In this document: positions 37,432-48,386 of the stretch, piece by piece
Layout of the letters: every line of letters starts with the position of its first letter
Numbering within the stretch: the first letter of the stretch is position 1
Position numbers and translations under genes: made by a program
The notes under the pieces: model-generated
What the model saw: only the letters and a program-made list of their open reading frames with translations
Databases searched by the model: none
What the model was told of the DNA's origin: nothing
Source: Candidatus Limosilactobacillus faecipullorum
GTDB taxonomy: Bacteria; Bacillota; Bacilli; Lactobacillales; Lactobacillaceae
Assembly: GCA_019118465.1 (NCBI GenBank)
Contig: DWYX01000039.1
Location: forward strand, 20,197 to 84,196
Reading direction: 5' to 3'
Length of the DNA stretch: 64,000 nucleotides

Positions 37432-38089
37432 ATGGCTCCTAATTGGTGTCGCAATGATTCTAACTATTATCTTTTTAGCCCTCTTAATTCGTGACTTTAT
37501 GCCGGAAATCAAGCTTCTCCTCCACTACAATCTCCAGAATCGGGCCCTCTTGATCGAAATGATTCGTTCTCATGGCTTAAAAGATATGCTTTTCTTGGTA
37601 ATAGTGATTGCCCTCTTAAATGCCATTCCAGGAGCCTCAAATTCGGTAATTTGTATCTTCACCGGGCTTTGTTACGGTCCAGCAATAGGCTTCTTGATTA
37701 ACTGGATGGCTAACATCCTTGGAAATTGTTCAATTTATGCTTTAATCGATCACCTTAACTTCTCTAAGCACTTCAAAGAAAACAAAATTCTCGACCGCTT
37801 GATGCATCATGAACATCCCTTGGTTGGATTAACGATTGGCTACATGGTACCGGTTATTCCAAGTATTCTGGTTAACTACTCCTGTACCCAATTAAAAGTC
37901 AAACGCTCTCAATTTTTACTAATGGCAACGGTGGGAATGTTGCCAACCTCATTTCTATATGCCTTTGGTGGTGACGCCATTATGAAAGGAAACTTTAAGC
38001 GGATCATTGTGGTAGCTATCCTAGTTGGAGGGTTAATTTGTTTGCGGCAGATGATTGTTCGTCATCGGCGGGGGAAGCAAGTTGGTTAA
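37412..38089 (+). CDS. TVP38/TMEM64 (VTT/DedA-like) membrane protein
   Basis: A 225-residue integral membrane protein with about six helices. The VTT-domain region includes NAIPGASNSVICIFTGLCYG and, in the middle, MVPVIPSILVNY. The family includes DedA-like lipid carriers and scramblases. GGAGG eight bases upstream of ATG 37412 supports the start inside the end of the DUF2075 gene. Confidence 0.82.
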   Translation: MKKNDHKWLLIGVAMILTIIFLALLIRDFMPEIKLLLHYNLQNRALLIEMIRSHGLKDMLFLVIVIALLNAIPGASNSVICIFTGLCYGPAIGFLINWMANILGNCSIYALIDHLNFSKHFKENKILDRLMHHEHPLVGLTIGYMVPVIPSILVNYSCTQLKVKRSQFLLMATVGMLPTSFLYAFGGDAIMKGNFKRIIVVAILVGGLICLRQMIVRHRRGKQVG

Positions 38090-38182
38090 AGCGAGAGGAA
38101 TTACTTCTAAATTATTGGGAGTGATTTTTATTTTATATTAGTTAAAGTAAATCTGTGGTAATTACTTTTGTTCAAAAAATAT

Positions 38183-38212
38183 ACCAGGGAAGAATTTTCA
38201 TTCCCTCCCTGG
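38183..38212 (-). terminator. Terminator of the SPFH gene
   Basis: ACCAGGGA..GAA and TTC..TCCCTGGT form a stem, with a T-rich tail (TATATTTTTTG) on the minus strand. Confidence 0.7.
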
Positions 38213-38263
38213 TCATTCTGTAATTTTCATCATCCATGCACAGGCAAAAGCGATCTTGAATGC

Positions 38264-39109
38264 TTATTTCCGATGTCCCGTCTCAATTACTGGTTGTGTC
38301 CCCCGCTCACTGATGATGGCTACAAGGATATTATTGATAATCGCTAACCGATCTTCGTCAGATATGTTAAGATCAAGTTCCTTTGTTAACCGTTCGATAG
38401 CGTCTTCAACGATTGAGACCGCCCCGTCAACAATCGTTTGGCGAGCCGCTAAGATGGCGGCTGACTGTTGTTTTTGAAGCATGGCTGAGGCAATTTCAGT
38501 GGCATAAGCTAAATGAGTTAGACGGGTTTCCATTACTTCAACCCCGGCAACTTGCAAACGGGCTTGAAGTTCTTGCGTCAACTTTTCAGAAACTTCCGTT
38601 GCGTTTCCCCGTAAGGTTAACGCCCCTTCATCTTCAAAGGTATCGTAAGGATATTCACTAGCAACGTGCCGAATAGCTGATTCAGATTGAATCTCGACAA
38701 ATTCTTCGTAATCATCAACCGCAAATAAAGCCTGGGCTGTATCGACAGCCTTAAAGACAATCACGGCCGCAATTTCGACTGGATTCCCCTTCAAGTCGTT
38801 AACCTTCAGGACTTGGCTATTAAAGTTGCGGACCCGCAAGGAAACCGTATCCTTCATCGTGAGCGGAACCGTTAAGAATAAGCCGGCGTCCCGGATCGTA
38901 CCAATGTAATTTCCAAAAAAAGTTAAGACCTTGGCCGTATTTGGTTGGACAACTGTTAATGACGACCCCGTTAACAAACCTAACAAGATAAAAAGGGTTC
39001 CTAACAAAATGCTTTGTAAATATAAGAACCAGCCACCAGCGGCAAGCAGAGCTAAGGCAATAATCAAGCCAAGATAACCATTAACGTGAAATACAGTTTT
39101 TTCCTTCAT
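38264..39109 (-). CDS. SPFH/Band 7 (stomatin-like) membrane protein
   Basis: A 281-residue protein. Two N-terminal hydrophobic helices (about residues 12-50) precede an SPFH domain (VVQPNTAKVLTFFGNYIGTI onward) and a coiled C-terminal region (TEIASAMLQKQQSAAIL, AARQTIVDGAVSIVEDAI). Such proteins scaffold functional membrane microdomains. The usual partner NfeD-type protease is absent nearby. It is monocistronic or follows glpK by 20 bp on the same strand. Confidence 0.88.
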   Translation of the reverse strand: MKEKTVFHVNGYLGLIIALALLAAGGWFLYLQSILLGTLFILLGLLTGSSLTVVQPNTAKVLTFFGNYIGTIRDAGLFLTVPLTMKDTVSLRVRNFNSQVLKVNDLKGNPVEIAAVIVFKAVDTAQALFAVDDYEEFVEIQSESAIRHVASEYPYDTFEDEGALTLRGNATEVSEKLTQELQARLQVAGVEVMETRLTHLAYATEIASAMLQKQQSAAILAARQTIVDGAVSIVEDAIERLTKELDLNISDEDRLAIINNILVAIISERGTQPVIETGHRK

Positions 39110-39129
39110 CGTTTTGACCTTCTTCCAAA

Positions 39130-40828
<1,699 letters not shown>

Positions 40829-40845
40829 TAACCTCTAAAGTGGGG

Positions 40846-41031
40846 TTACTTTTCGCTTGTCAGCTTGCCCCCAACTGCGTAATGATCATGTTGCATTTCG
40901 CTTAAAACGATGTGAATCCGTTCTGCAGGGACGTTGGCATTCTTAGCAATCGCTGCCGTAACGTCTTCAACAAGTCCCTTCAGTTGTTCGGGAGTCCGGC
41001 CTTCAAGTAATTCAATGTGTACTAATGGCAT
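40846..41031 (-). CDS. 4-oxalocrotonate tautomerase family protein
   Basis: A 61-residue member of the tautomerase superfamily. The catalytic N-terminal Pro (MPLVHIELLEGRT) is present, as are the conserved Arg11-type positions and the C-terminal GGKL segment. It forms hexamers in relatives. Its natural substrate in lactobacilli is unknown. GGAGGG precedes the ATG. Confidence 0.9.
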   Translation of the reverse strand: MPLVHIELLEGRTPEQLKGLVEDVTAAIAKNANVPAERIHIVLSEMQHDHYAVGGKLTSEK

Positions 41032-41095
41032 CTTTGAGCCCTCCTTTTACTAGTAAACACATTTTACCATACTTAAATTTAACCTGCACTTAGAA

Positions 41096-42925
41096 CTAAT
41101 TAGCTTTCCGGAGTTGTTGCCGAATGGCACTAACATCCTCTTTTTTACCGGTAAAGATTAACCGATCATTGTATTCCAAAACTGTTGACCCATGGGGATC
41201 AATCCAGTGGTTTCGCCGGCGAATCCGACTAACGGTAATTTTATCGATAAATGGTAAGTCCATAAGTTGCCGACCAGTAAAGCGGTGATTAACCACCCGA
41301 ACTTCATATAGGCCAGTTTCTGTATCAGTCAACATTTGCATTACTGATGGTGATTCAATTAAGGCCCGTAAAACACTGGTTTCAACGTTGAAGGCGTTAA
41401 AGATTTCGACCCCTTCGGCCATTAGTTGATCCATCCGGTCATTATTAACGGCCCGACTGTTTTGGAAGGCAATCACCCGTTTAATCCCACTTTGGAGGGC
41501 GGCTTGAACAAATTCAAAGTTGGCTTCGTCATTGAGGTAACAAGCCGCCAAGATATCAACATCATTTAAACCTGCTTTGGCTAAACTAGCCTTGGTAATT
41601 TCTGGTAGGAGCACTAGGTTTTTAACTTCACTATTGTAAGTCTTGTAGTTCTTTTCTGCTGTCGTAACAACATGAACTTCGTACCATTCATTAGAAAGTT
41701 GTTGGGCAATTGGCACGGTCACCATATTGGCTCCAACCAAAACAACCCGTTGCTTGATTAAATCTTCCTTAGAAAGTTTATAAACGGAGTTGAAGATAGT
41801 TGGCGCTAAGATGCAGACCAAAACCGCCGCTAAAATAAAAGTCCCGGCTTGAGTACTAGAAATAACTTTTAAGTTTTGGGCTACTTGAACGGTTGGCAAA
41901 ACTAAGGTAATCGTAGTGGCGGTTAAAAAGCCCCCAGCGACTGAGTTACGACTTGAGAAACGCGTTCGGTAAACCAAAATTGGTACTAACTTCGCGAGAA
42001 AGAAGCAAACTACTAAGATTGGAATTAACATTAATGCCCGCGGATTAGTGAATAATTCCCGAAGGTTTAACTTAACCCCGGTCATAATAAAGAAGATTGG
42101 AATAAAGAAACCGTAGCCGATGGAAGTTAATTTCTCCGCCGTTGATTCATGGGGCTCAAGGAGTTTCATGACCATCCCAGCTAAGAAGCTCCCTAGGATG
42201 GTTTCGGCCCCGACTTGTTCGGCAATGATAACCAAGGTAAAGATCAAGAAGAAGGCCAAGCGGATATCTAATTGCGTCGTGGCCTTTGTAATTTTGTTAA
42301 ACCAAACAAAAGGTTGCTTAAACCGGTAAAGAAGAAAGAGCGCCGCTAATAAAAGCAAAACCAAAAGCCATAGTCGACTCGCATTGCCTCCGTTCAACGT
42401 GGCGTACACTGTTAAACCAAACATCGGCACGACTTCACCAAGGACCGCTGTTAAAAGGATCGTTTGCCCCATTGGTTTACTAAGAATTTCCTTTTCCTTT
42501 AGGGTCGCAATTACCACCCCTAAGGCAATCGTGGAAAAGAGAATAATTGCTAAGAGCGGATCGGGAAAGAATCCGGTAAATTTAAGGACAAAACTTAGGC
42601 CGGCTGCAACCAACAAAATCCCACCAAAGGCTAGCGAAGCCAATTTAACTGGGGAAGCTTGATCGTCATCATCGTTAGGTTTTGACTTAAACAAACTAAA
42701 GTCAATTTCCATCCCCGATAAGAACATCAGCAAGATAACCCCCATCTCTGAAAGTAAAGCTAGGGTGCTATTCTGCTGGACTAGGTTAAAGCCGGATTCC
42801 CCTAAGACAATTCCGACCACAATTTCCGCAACGGCGGTCGGCATACTAGTAACTTTAAACCGCGCCATCGTAATCGGAATCACCAGGGCGGCTAAAACGA
42901 CAATAAACATTGAAAGTTGAGTCAT
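41096..42925 (-). CDS. CPA2 monovalent cation/proton antiporter (KefB-type)
   Basis: A 609-residue protein. Residues 1-390 have about 12 membrane helices of the Na+/H+ exchanger family, including the GEVVPMFGL and GSFLAGMV helices. A TrkA-N (RCK) domain follows from about 395 (VVLVGANMVTVPIA), and a TrkA-C-like domain covers the last 80 residues (VRVVNHRFTGRQLMDLPF). Probable K+ or Na+ efflux coupled to proton entry, gated by nucleotide. It is monocistronic. Confidence 0.88.
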   Translation of the reverse strand: MTQLSMFIVVLAALVIPITMARFKVTSMPTAVAEIVVGIVLGESGFNLVQQNSTLALLSEMGVILLMFLSGMEIDFSLFKSKPNDDDDQASPVKLASLAFGGILLVAAGLSFVLKFTGFFPDPLLAIILFSTIALGVVIATLKEKEILSKPMGQTILLTAVLGEVVPMFGLTVYATLNGGNASRLWLLVLLLLAALFLLYRFKQPFVWFNKITKATTQLDIRLAFFLIFTLVIIAEQVGAETILGSFLAGMVMKLLEPHESTAEKLTSIGYGFFIPIFFIMTGVKLNLRELFTNPRALMLIPILVVCFFLAKLVPILVYRTRFSSRNSVAGGFLTATTITLVLPTVQVAQNLKVISSTQAGTFILAAVLVCILAPTIFNSVYKLSKEDLIKQRVVLVGANMVTVPIAQQLSNEWYEVHVVTTAEKNYKTYNSEVKNLVLLPEITKASLAKAGLNDVDILAACYLNDEANFEFVQAALQSGIKRVIAFQNSRAVNNDRMDQLMAEGVEIFNAFNVETSVLRALIESPSVMQMLTDTETGLYEVRVVNHRFTGRQLMDLPFIDKITVSRIRRRNHWIDPHGSTVLEYNDRLIFTGKKEDVSAIRQQLRKAN

Positions 42926-43076
42926 ATTACCCTCCCGTGAAAATTTTTATTACCATAGATTACCGCAAGTTTGCGAAAAATACCAGTTGAAAGTTTTCGA
43001 GAAAATAAATTTTCTTAACCTTCAAAAATAAGCTACAATCATAGTAACAATACTTTTTTAGAAGGAGTATGGGGAT

Positions 43077-44489
43077 ATGCTAAGGAAATTATCCGCTTGT
43101 ACCAGTATCTTGATTGGTAAGCAAGCGTCAATTGATGGAACCATTATGATTGGACGAAATGAAGATGCCAAAGCCGCTTGGCCGAAGCATTTTATCGTTC
43201 ATGAGCGGGGAAAAGTTGGGGGCCACTTTGTTTCTAAAGAAACAGGGCTGAGCTTGGATCTCCCAACTGACAGTTACAAGTACACAGCCACTCCTGAATG
43301 GACTGACAAGTACGGTCTCTTTGAAGAAGCCGGGATTAATGAGTACCACGTTGCTATGAGCGCCACCGAAAGTGCTTATACGAACGAACGAGTACTTGGT
43401 TTCGACCCGCTAGTTAAGGACGGTTTAAACGAAGAAGCGATGGTTACGGTCGTCCTTCCCTTCGTTAAAACTGCCCGGGAAGGGGTACAACGACTCGGAA
43501 GCTTAATCGCCGAACACGGGACTGGTGAAACGAATGGGGTCCTCTTCGCTGACGACAATGAAGCTTGGTACTTTGAATCCGGGGCGGGGCACTATTGGGT
43601 TGCCCAACGGATTCCGGATGATTCATACGCCGTTGTTGGGAATCAACTAGCGATTCAAGAAATCAACTTTAATGATCCCGATAACTTCATGTTCCATCCG
43701 GAAATTCAAGAATTTGTCACTAAACACAATTTAAATCCTGCTGATGATGGCTTTAACTTCCGCGAAATTTTCGGGACTCACGACCGGTCGGATGCCATCT
43801 ATTCCACCCCACGGGTTTGGTATGGTCACCAAATGTTTAGTCCAAAAGCGGCCGTCTTGGAACAACCAGAAAACCAGGACTTACCATTTCTAATGAAGCC
43901 TGAACGGAAATTGTCAGTTATTGATGCCCAAAACTATCTCGCTAGCCACTATCAAGGTACGCCATATGACCCAATTGGTACTGGAAATGAAGAAGCAAAG
44001 CACCGCTACCGGCCAATTAGTTTAGCGAAGACCCAAGAGTCTCACGTCCTACAAACCAATCGGCCAAACGGAAATAACATTCATTGGTTAGCGATGGGAG
44101 TTGCCAACCAGAGTACCTTTGTCCCATTTTTTGCTGACTTGACGGATACCCTAGCCGCCTATAAACGCGGAAAGCTGCCGGCCCAACTTAATTCCGCTTA
44201 CTGGATCTTCAAGCACGCCAGTGTCCTTGTTGATAGTCACTTACATGACTTCTTGCCGGATCTTCGTGACGTCCAAAAAGAAATACGGATTAAGGCTACC
44301 CAAATGATCAATGAAGCCGACCAAGCGAGTCAAGCAATGCCTAGTGAAAAACGGGCTGAATACCTAACTCGGCAAAGTAACGATTTTGCGACCGACGTCT
44401 TAAACACCTATAAGCAATTAAGTCTAAACCTCATCACCAAGATGACAGACTACTGTGAACTTAACTTTAATACGGATGAAAACCTGTAA
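43077..44489 (+). CDS. pepD: C69-family dipeptidase
   Basis: A 470-residue Ntn-hydrolase dipeptidase of the LAB PepD/PepDA family, releasing amino acids from dipeptides in the cytosol. Cys8 in ACTSILIGKQASIDGT is the expected nucleophile, exposed after removal of a short propeptide. MIGRNEDAKAAWPKHF is the next family block. GAAGGAG precedes the ATG, and TACAAT about 40 bp upstream may be its -10. It is monocistronic; a dispersed repeat begins six bases after the stop. Confidence 0.92.
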   Translation: MLRKLSACTSILIGKQASIDGTIMIGRNEDAKAAWPKHFIVHERGKVGGHFVSKETGLSLDLPTDSYKYTATPEWTDKYGLFEEAGINEYHVAMSATESAYTNERVLGFDPLVKDGLNEEAMVTVVLPFVKTAREGVQRLGSLIAEHGTGETNGVLFADDNEAWYFESGAGHYWVAQRIPDDSYAVVGNQLAIQEINFNDPDNFMFHPEIQEFVTKHNLNPADDGFNFREIFGTHDRSDAIYSTPRVWYGHQMFSPKAAVLEQPENQDLPFLMKPERKLSVIDAQNYLASHYQGTPYDPIGTGNEEAKHRYRPISLAKTQESHVLQTNRPNGNNIHWLAMGVANQSTFVPFFADLTDTLAAYKRGKLPAQLNSAYWIFKHASVLVDSHLHDFLPDLRDVQKEIRIKATQMINEADQASQAMPSEKRAEYLTRQSNDFATDVLNTYKQLSLNLITKMTDYCELNFNTDENL

Positions 44490-44494
44490 GAATT

Positions 44495-44620
44495 GGTCGG
44501 GAGAAAAATCTTTCAATGCCATTGGAGGATAGTGCCGATTAAAGGGATGGCAATTCTCGACTTGAGCTTTTGTACAATATTTGGAAATACAAAAGAGGTT
44601 GTTAAGAAACTACTAAGGTC
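44495..44620 (+). repeat. Dispersed hairpin-rich repeat, copy B (partial)
   Basis: GGTCGGGAGAAAAATCTTTCAA, then GGATAGTG, CTCGACTTGAGCTTTTGTA and ATATTTGGAAATA, then AAGAAACTACTAAGG. The blocks match copy A in order with an altered centre. Confidence 0.55.
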
Positions 44621-44738
44621 ACTAATGACGGTTAAGTAGCCAAATTACCGTTAGCAACATGTCTGCTTACGATAAAAACCAAGCTTTGAAAAGTGAGTTG
44701 GCAAGAAAGTTTTCAAACGGTCCTGCGAGGTAAGGAAA

Positions 44739-44779
44739 CAGCCGGAGTGAAATTTACAAAGCAAATTTTCTCCGGCTGA
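44739..44779. terminator. Long hairpin downstream of pepD
   Basis: CAGCCGGAG..AAATTT and AAATTT..CTCCGGCTG form a stem of about 15 pairs with a short loop but no long T tail. It may be a pepD terminator. The rest of 44620-44952 holds nothing I can assign. Confidence 0.5.
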
Positions 44780-44952
44780 TTTATCTGTAAGAACTGTGTT
44801 TTCTTGCCACGATATCTGAGTAATAGAGATATTTTCAAAGTTGTGTCGGCTACGTTCATTAGTGGCCTATTTATTATACTCAAAATCATCTCCACCACGT
44901 CCTAGCTAATGGCTGGGATTTTTTCAATTCTCCCCTTTTCTACCCTTGATCC

Positions 44953-45325
44953 TTATTTTTCAAAATTAATTGATAAATTCTTCTCGCATTTTGCATCTTG
45001 ATAATTTAGCTCATGTAAAACTAGGATTTTTAAGCATTTCACCAAGGCTTCACCGACATAGCTTTTGATTAACTCAGTAAACTGCTTGCCATCGAGATCC
45101 GCTCCCGTTTGAAATTGCCAATTCAACCATGTAATCATAGGCATCGCTAAGGTTAACCGTATCTACAGCTTTCCAAACCTTCTTTTGAGAAACTGTGATC
45201 CCAGCATTGATGATCATATCAGTTACACTCCTAATCAGTGAACTTTCTTCAATAACGTTAGCGGGCCCAACATATTCAAGTTTAATTGCATTATTCTTGG
45301 CCCTTTGGTAGAGGACGACTAGCAT
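44953..45325 (-). pseudogene. Unknown small protein, frameshifted
   Basis: ATG 45325 has GGAGAAAG upstream and reads MLVVLYQRAKNNAIKLEY through YDYMVELAISNG. An extra base near 45100 then moves the continuation (ADLDGKQFTELIKSYVGEAL) to the other frame, which runs to 44953. Restored length is about 122 aa, mostly helical. The family is not recognised. The good ribosome site and coding character on both sides of the shift support a real but damaged gene. Confidence 0.6.
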
Positions 45326-45395
45326 CTGCTTTCTCCTTAAGCTTTGTTAATTTAGAATATGAGTAAGTCATTTTAAGGTCGCCCCCATTTAGTAA

Positions 45396-46283
45396 CTAAT
45401 TTTGCCCTTTAACCCTGGGTCGCCGGTGTTGTTGCTTCGTTGAATCAAGCAAATATTGCTCAATTAACTTCACAATTTGTTGGTTTTGGGGCAGATTTGA
45501 GTGTTGGGCTTGTTCCCCTGTCACCGTCATTGAAGTGTAGTTCTTAACCTGCTTTTGGTAGATGTACTTCCCTGCCAGTACCGAATTAGCTGGCACTAAA
45601 CCATCGGAAGTGTATGAATCTTCATTCCCGACAACGGCAATCACATTAAGACTGCTTGGAATTTTATCCCGATTTTTTAAAAAGTCAGTAAACATCTGGG
45701 TCTTATTTTTAGTTGAGGTTTCTTCAAAATTAAAAGGTGAAGCCACCGTCATTAAAGACTTGATGGTGATGCTATCACTGTAATCGCTGTAGTAGTTTTC
45801 TAACCACCGGGTCCAAATCAAGCCCCCATTCGAATGTCCAAAGGCTTTGAAATTGTTAAACTGGTACTCTTGGCTTAATTGATCGAAGGCCTGATTGAAC
45901 ATCTTCGCTTGTTTTTTGATGTTGCTATAACCATCATGATTATTTTGGAAACCAACAACGATAAAGGGTTCCCGGTCATTCCGGTTAATCTTACCACTGT
46001 AAGTGATCTTCCCATTATTAAAGACTTCCACTTTTAACAAACTATGCTTTTGGTTGGTGTCCTTATTTAATAACTTCACAAGGCGGTTAAAACGTTCCTT
46101 AGTGGCGGATGAACCAGGGATCATGATCACCGGTGACATCATCGAACGTTGACGTTTAGCCATTTGTTGGTTCGAACTATGCATGATGAAAAAACCTGGA
46201 ATTGCCAGGATAATGATTAGCCCGACGGTAATGATCACATACCGCAACGTCCGCTTTTGTTGTGAATTTAAGCGTTGAAACAT
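45396..46283 (-). CDS. DUF915 alpha/beta hydrolase, second copy
   Basis: A 295-residue secreted or anchored lipase-like protein. The N-terminal helix (YVIITVGLIIILAIPGFFIM) anchors it. MIPGSSATKERFNRL is the oxyanion region, the nucleophile Ser is in FGHSNGGLIWTRW, and the His is near QAQHSNLPQN. It is paralogous to the protein at 27474. It starts on the base after the EIIC gene's stop, so the two are cotranscribed. The C-terminus is very basic (QQHRRPRVKG). Confidence 0.85.
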   Translation of the reverse strand: MFQRLNSQQKRTLRYVIITVGLIIILAIPGFFIMHSSNQQMAKRQRSMMSPVIMIPGSSATKERFNRLVKLLNKDTNQKHSLLKVEVFNNGKITYSGKINRNDREPFIVVGFQNNHDGYSNIKKQAKMFNQAFDQLSQEYQFNNFKAFGHSNGGLIWTRWLENYYSDYSDSITIKSLMTVASPFNFEETSTKNKTQMFTDFLKNRDKIPSSLNVIAVVGNEDSYTSDGLVPANSVLAGKYIYQKQVKNYTSMTVTGEQAQHSNLPQNQQIVKLIEQYLLDSTKQQHRRPRVKGQN

Positions 46284-47606
46284 TTACTTTTCCTCCTGGT
46301 CCAAGTCTTGCACGACGTTGGTTACCCGTAATGCCAACTTAACAAATGGAACGTAACAAGCGACATCCAAGGCTAAGAGGCCTAAGGTCATCAATAATGC
46401 CACCCAGTTCCCGTTAGTACCGAAAAAGGCGTACAAAATCCCAGGGGTTCCTTGTGGAATCGGGTAAACCGGGGTTGGGTACCAATGCCAAGCAATCCCC
46501 AAACTAGCAATTGCCAAGTTAACAAATGGTAATACGATCACTGGAATTAGGTAAATTGGATTTAAAAGTACTGGTAAGCCAACCGCAAAGCCGTAATCAC
46601 TATTAAATAAAACCGGGATTAGGTTTGTCCGGATTAAGCGGTGGTAGTTCTGTTGCTTGGTTACAAAAATCAAGGCAATTAAGAGAGCTAAGGTTAACCC
46701 GGGACCGCCAAAATTGGCAAAGGACTTTTGTAAAACTGAAGTTAAATATGGATATGGAACAGCCCCGCTACCGTGGTGGGCAAGCAAGTAAGTTAAATCC
46801 GCTGAGGCCTGACTACTATCAAGGACGAGATCACCATTGTAATACGGTCCACCTAGACCCAACCAATTCAAGCTAGTACTCAATAAAATCACGAGCAGTT
46901 TCAACCAGACCGGTTGGTTCCCATCATCAACGGTCTGCAGGGAGCCGTACAGTTGTGAAACGACACTGTAGTATGAGGCTAAGTTTAGGAGGACACTCAA
47001 AACTAAGGTCACAGCGAAAACTAAGAACATTGGCTTAAAGGCACCATAAGTGCGCTCAAAAACATCATCTAAATGATTATTAATTTCTTCTCGCCGTGGC
47101 TTCCCCAGCCAACGAAAGCTTTGACCAACCAAATAACCGATAATCAAAGCAGAGAAAAGGTTCCCGTATGAAGTAATCATCCAATCAAGATTGCCCCGAC
47201 TATTTTGAGAGACACGGTAAGCCAACATTAGCATTGCCATCAAGCCCGTTAACCCGGCCATTTGGGCATCGCGATGATAAAGTTTTGCCGTATACATTGC
47301 CATCGCATAGGCCGCATACAAGCCAATCATTCCAATCGTGACGGTATTGAGGACAAAAAAGCCTTTCGCTAAGGTCCGGGTCACACTCGGATTCACCCAC
47401 CGGTCAAGGTATAAGATTGAGTATAGAAAACTATCTGGCATTAACAAAGTATCAATAATCAACTGGGCAAAGGTCCCGACCAAAACGAAGGGAAAGAGCA
47501 CCACCAACGTCCGCCGTAACGCTCGGGCGCTAGTCCTGCGCCGTAATTTGACCAGTTGATTAACAGTATGGGTAGTCAAAATTTTATCCCCTTTTTTCAT
47601 ATTCAA
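46284..47606 (-). CDS. Orphan PTS EIIC, cellobiose/lactose family
   Basis: A 440-residue membrane permease with about ten helices of the Lac/cellobiose EIIC family, recognisable by LNWLGLGGPYYNGD-type and FGGPGLTLALLIA segments. No EIIA or EIIB is in the window, so it must borrow partners or have another role. ATG 47606 and 47600 are both near a GGGGA ribosome site. It forms a two-gene operon with the DUF915 hydrolase. Confidence 0.82.
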   Translation of the reverse strand: MNMKKGDKILTTHTVNQLVKLRRRTSARALRRTLVVLFPFVLVGTFAQLIIDTLLMPDSFLYSILYLDRWVNPSVTRTLAKGFFVLNTVTIGMIGLYAAYAMAMYTAKLYHRDAQMAGLTGLMAMLMLAYRVSQNSRGNLDWMITSYGNLFSALIIGYLVGQSFRWLGKPRREEINNHLDDVFERTYGAFKPMFLVFAVTLVLSVLLNLASYYSVVSQLYGSLQTVDDGNQPVWLKLLVILLSTSLNWLGLGGPYYNGDLVLDSSQASADLTYLLAHHGSGAVPYPYLTSVLQKSFANFGGPGLTLALLIALIFVTKQQNYHRLIRTNLIPVLFNSDYGFAVGLPVLLNPIYLIPVIVLPFVNLAIASLGIAWHWYPTPVYPIPQGTPGILYAFFGTNGNWVALLMTLGLLALDVACYVPFVKLALRVTNVVQDLDQEEK

Positions 47607-47674
47607 CTAATTTTCCCGTTTAAAACATGAAATTTCAAGATTTTGAGCGAACTTTCATCGAAAAAACAAAGGTT

Positions 47675-47970
47675 GAGGTCGGGAGAAAAACTTCTCGACG
47701 ACCTAGTAAGGATAAGGAGGACGAAGATTGATTCGCAAGAATCGTTCTTTCGTTCAAACTTATCCTCGAAGATCGTGATTTGGAGCGAACCAGCCAACTT
47801 GTTTGGCGTTTGTGTGAGCCACGCAAGACCAAGTAAGATAGTGCTGATAGTGCTGACTGCAAGGACGGTAATGTCCACTTGGTTACTGCCTCGACCGTAG
47901 TTGCTGTGTAACATTCGGAGGTACGAAAAAGACTGCGAAGAAACACCAATTTCTTCCCAGCCTCTTCACC
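47675..47970 (+). repeat. Dispersed hairpin-rich repeat, copy C (long form)
   Basis: Starts GAGGTCGGGAGAAAAAC. A stem GGATAAG (from 47710) / CTTATCC (near 47765) encloses ATTGATTCGCAAGAATCG. GCCAACTTGTTTGGC and TCCACTTGGTTACTGCC follow, then TGTGTAACATTCGG, ending GAAGAAACACC..TTCTTCCCAGCC. Short frames that cross it on both strands are spurious. Confidence 0.7.
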
Positions 47971-48015
47971 TTTGTTCTGATTTCAAATAATTTAAGGTTT
48001 TCTCTCTACTTATCG

Positions 48016-48285
48016 TTACCAACTAGCCTTCCGGACTCCTGGAAGTTTGCCTTCATGGGCCAATCGACGGAAGGTTAACCGCGACATTCCGAACTTCCGC
48101 ATGTAGGCGTGTGGCCGACCATCGTATCGGTCCCGGTTATGGAGCCGGACCGGGCTAGCATCCCGTGGTAAGAGGGATAAGCCCTTGTAATCATGAGCCG
48201 CTTTTAAGGCTGCCCGCTTTGCAGCGTATTTTGCAACGGTGGCTGCTTGGCGTTGTACTTTTGCAATTTTTGACTTTTTTGCCAT
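48016..48285 (-). CDS. rpsN: 30S ribosomal protein S14, zinc-free type
   Basis: An 89-residue S14 of the long C-minus form: it has no Cys-x-x-Cys zinc motif and ends with [21 protein letters not shown]. Firmicutes usually carry a short zinc-binding S14 in the S10 operon and this paralogue as a zinc-starvation replacement or alternative. GGAGG precedes the ATG. It stands alone. No clear Zur box was seen upstream, where a TTGACA-type promoter may lie near 48350. Confidence 0.95.
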   Translation of the reverse strand: MAKKSKIAKVQRQAATVAKYAAKRAALKAAHDYKGLSLLPRDASPVRLHNRDRYDGRPHAYMRKFGMSRLTFRRLAHEGKLPGVRKASW

Positions 48286-48386
48286 TCAAAATCCTCCGAT
48301 AATGGTACTAGTTCCAAACAACTTGTCAAAATCGCATTTGCTGTCAATTCGGTCCCAATTTTACCGAAAAATTGATCACTTGCCAA

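Noticed and set aside
44713..44898. 61-codon minus-strand frame
   Set aside because: It overlaps a strong hairpin, lacks a ribosome site and has no recognisable features.
47603..47949. Three short frames of 85-104 codons between the EIIC gene and rpsN
   Set aside because: They cross the hairpin-rich repeat copy C on both strands, lack ribosome sites and are not preserved in copy D.
48286..48386. Zur operator upstream of the zinc-free S14 gene
   Set aside because: No convincing dyad of Zur type was seen, so zinc control is not claimed.
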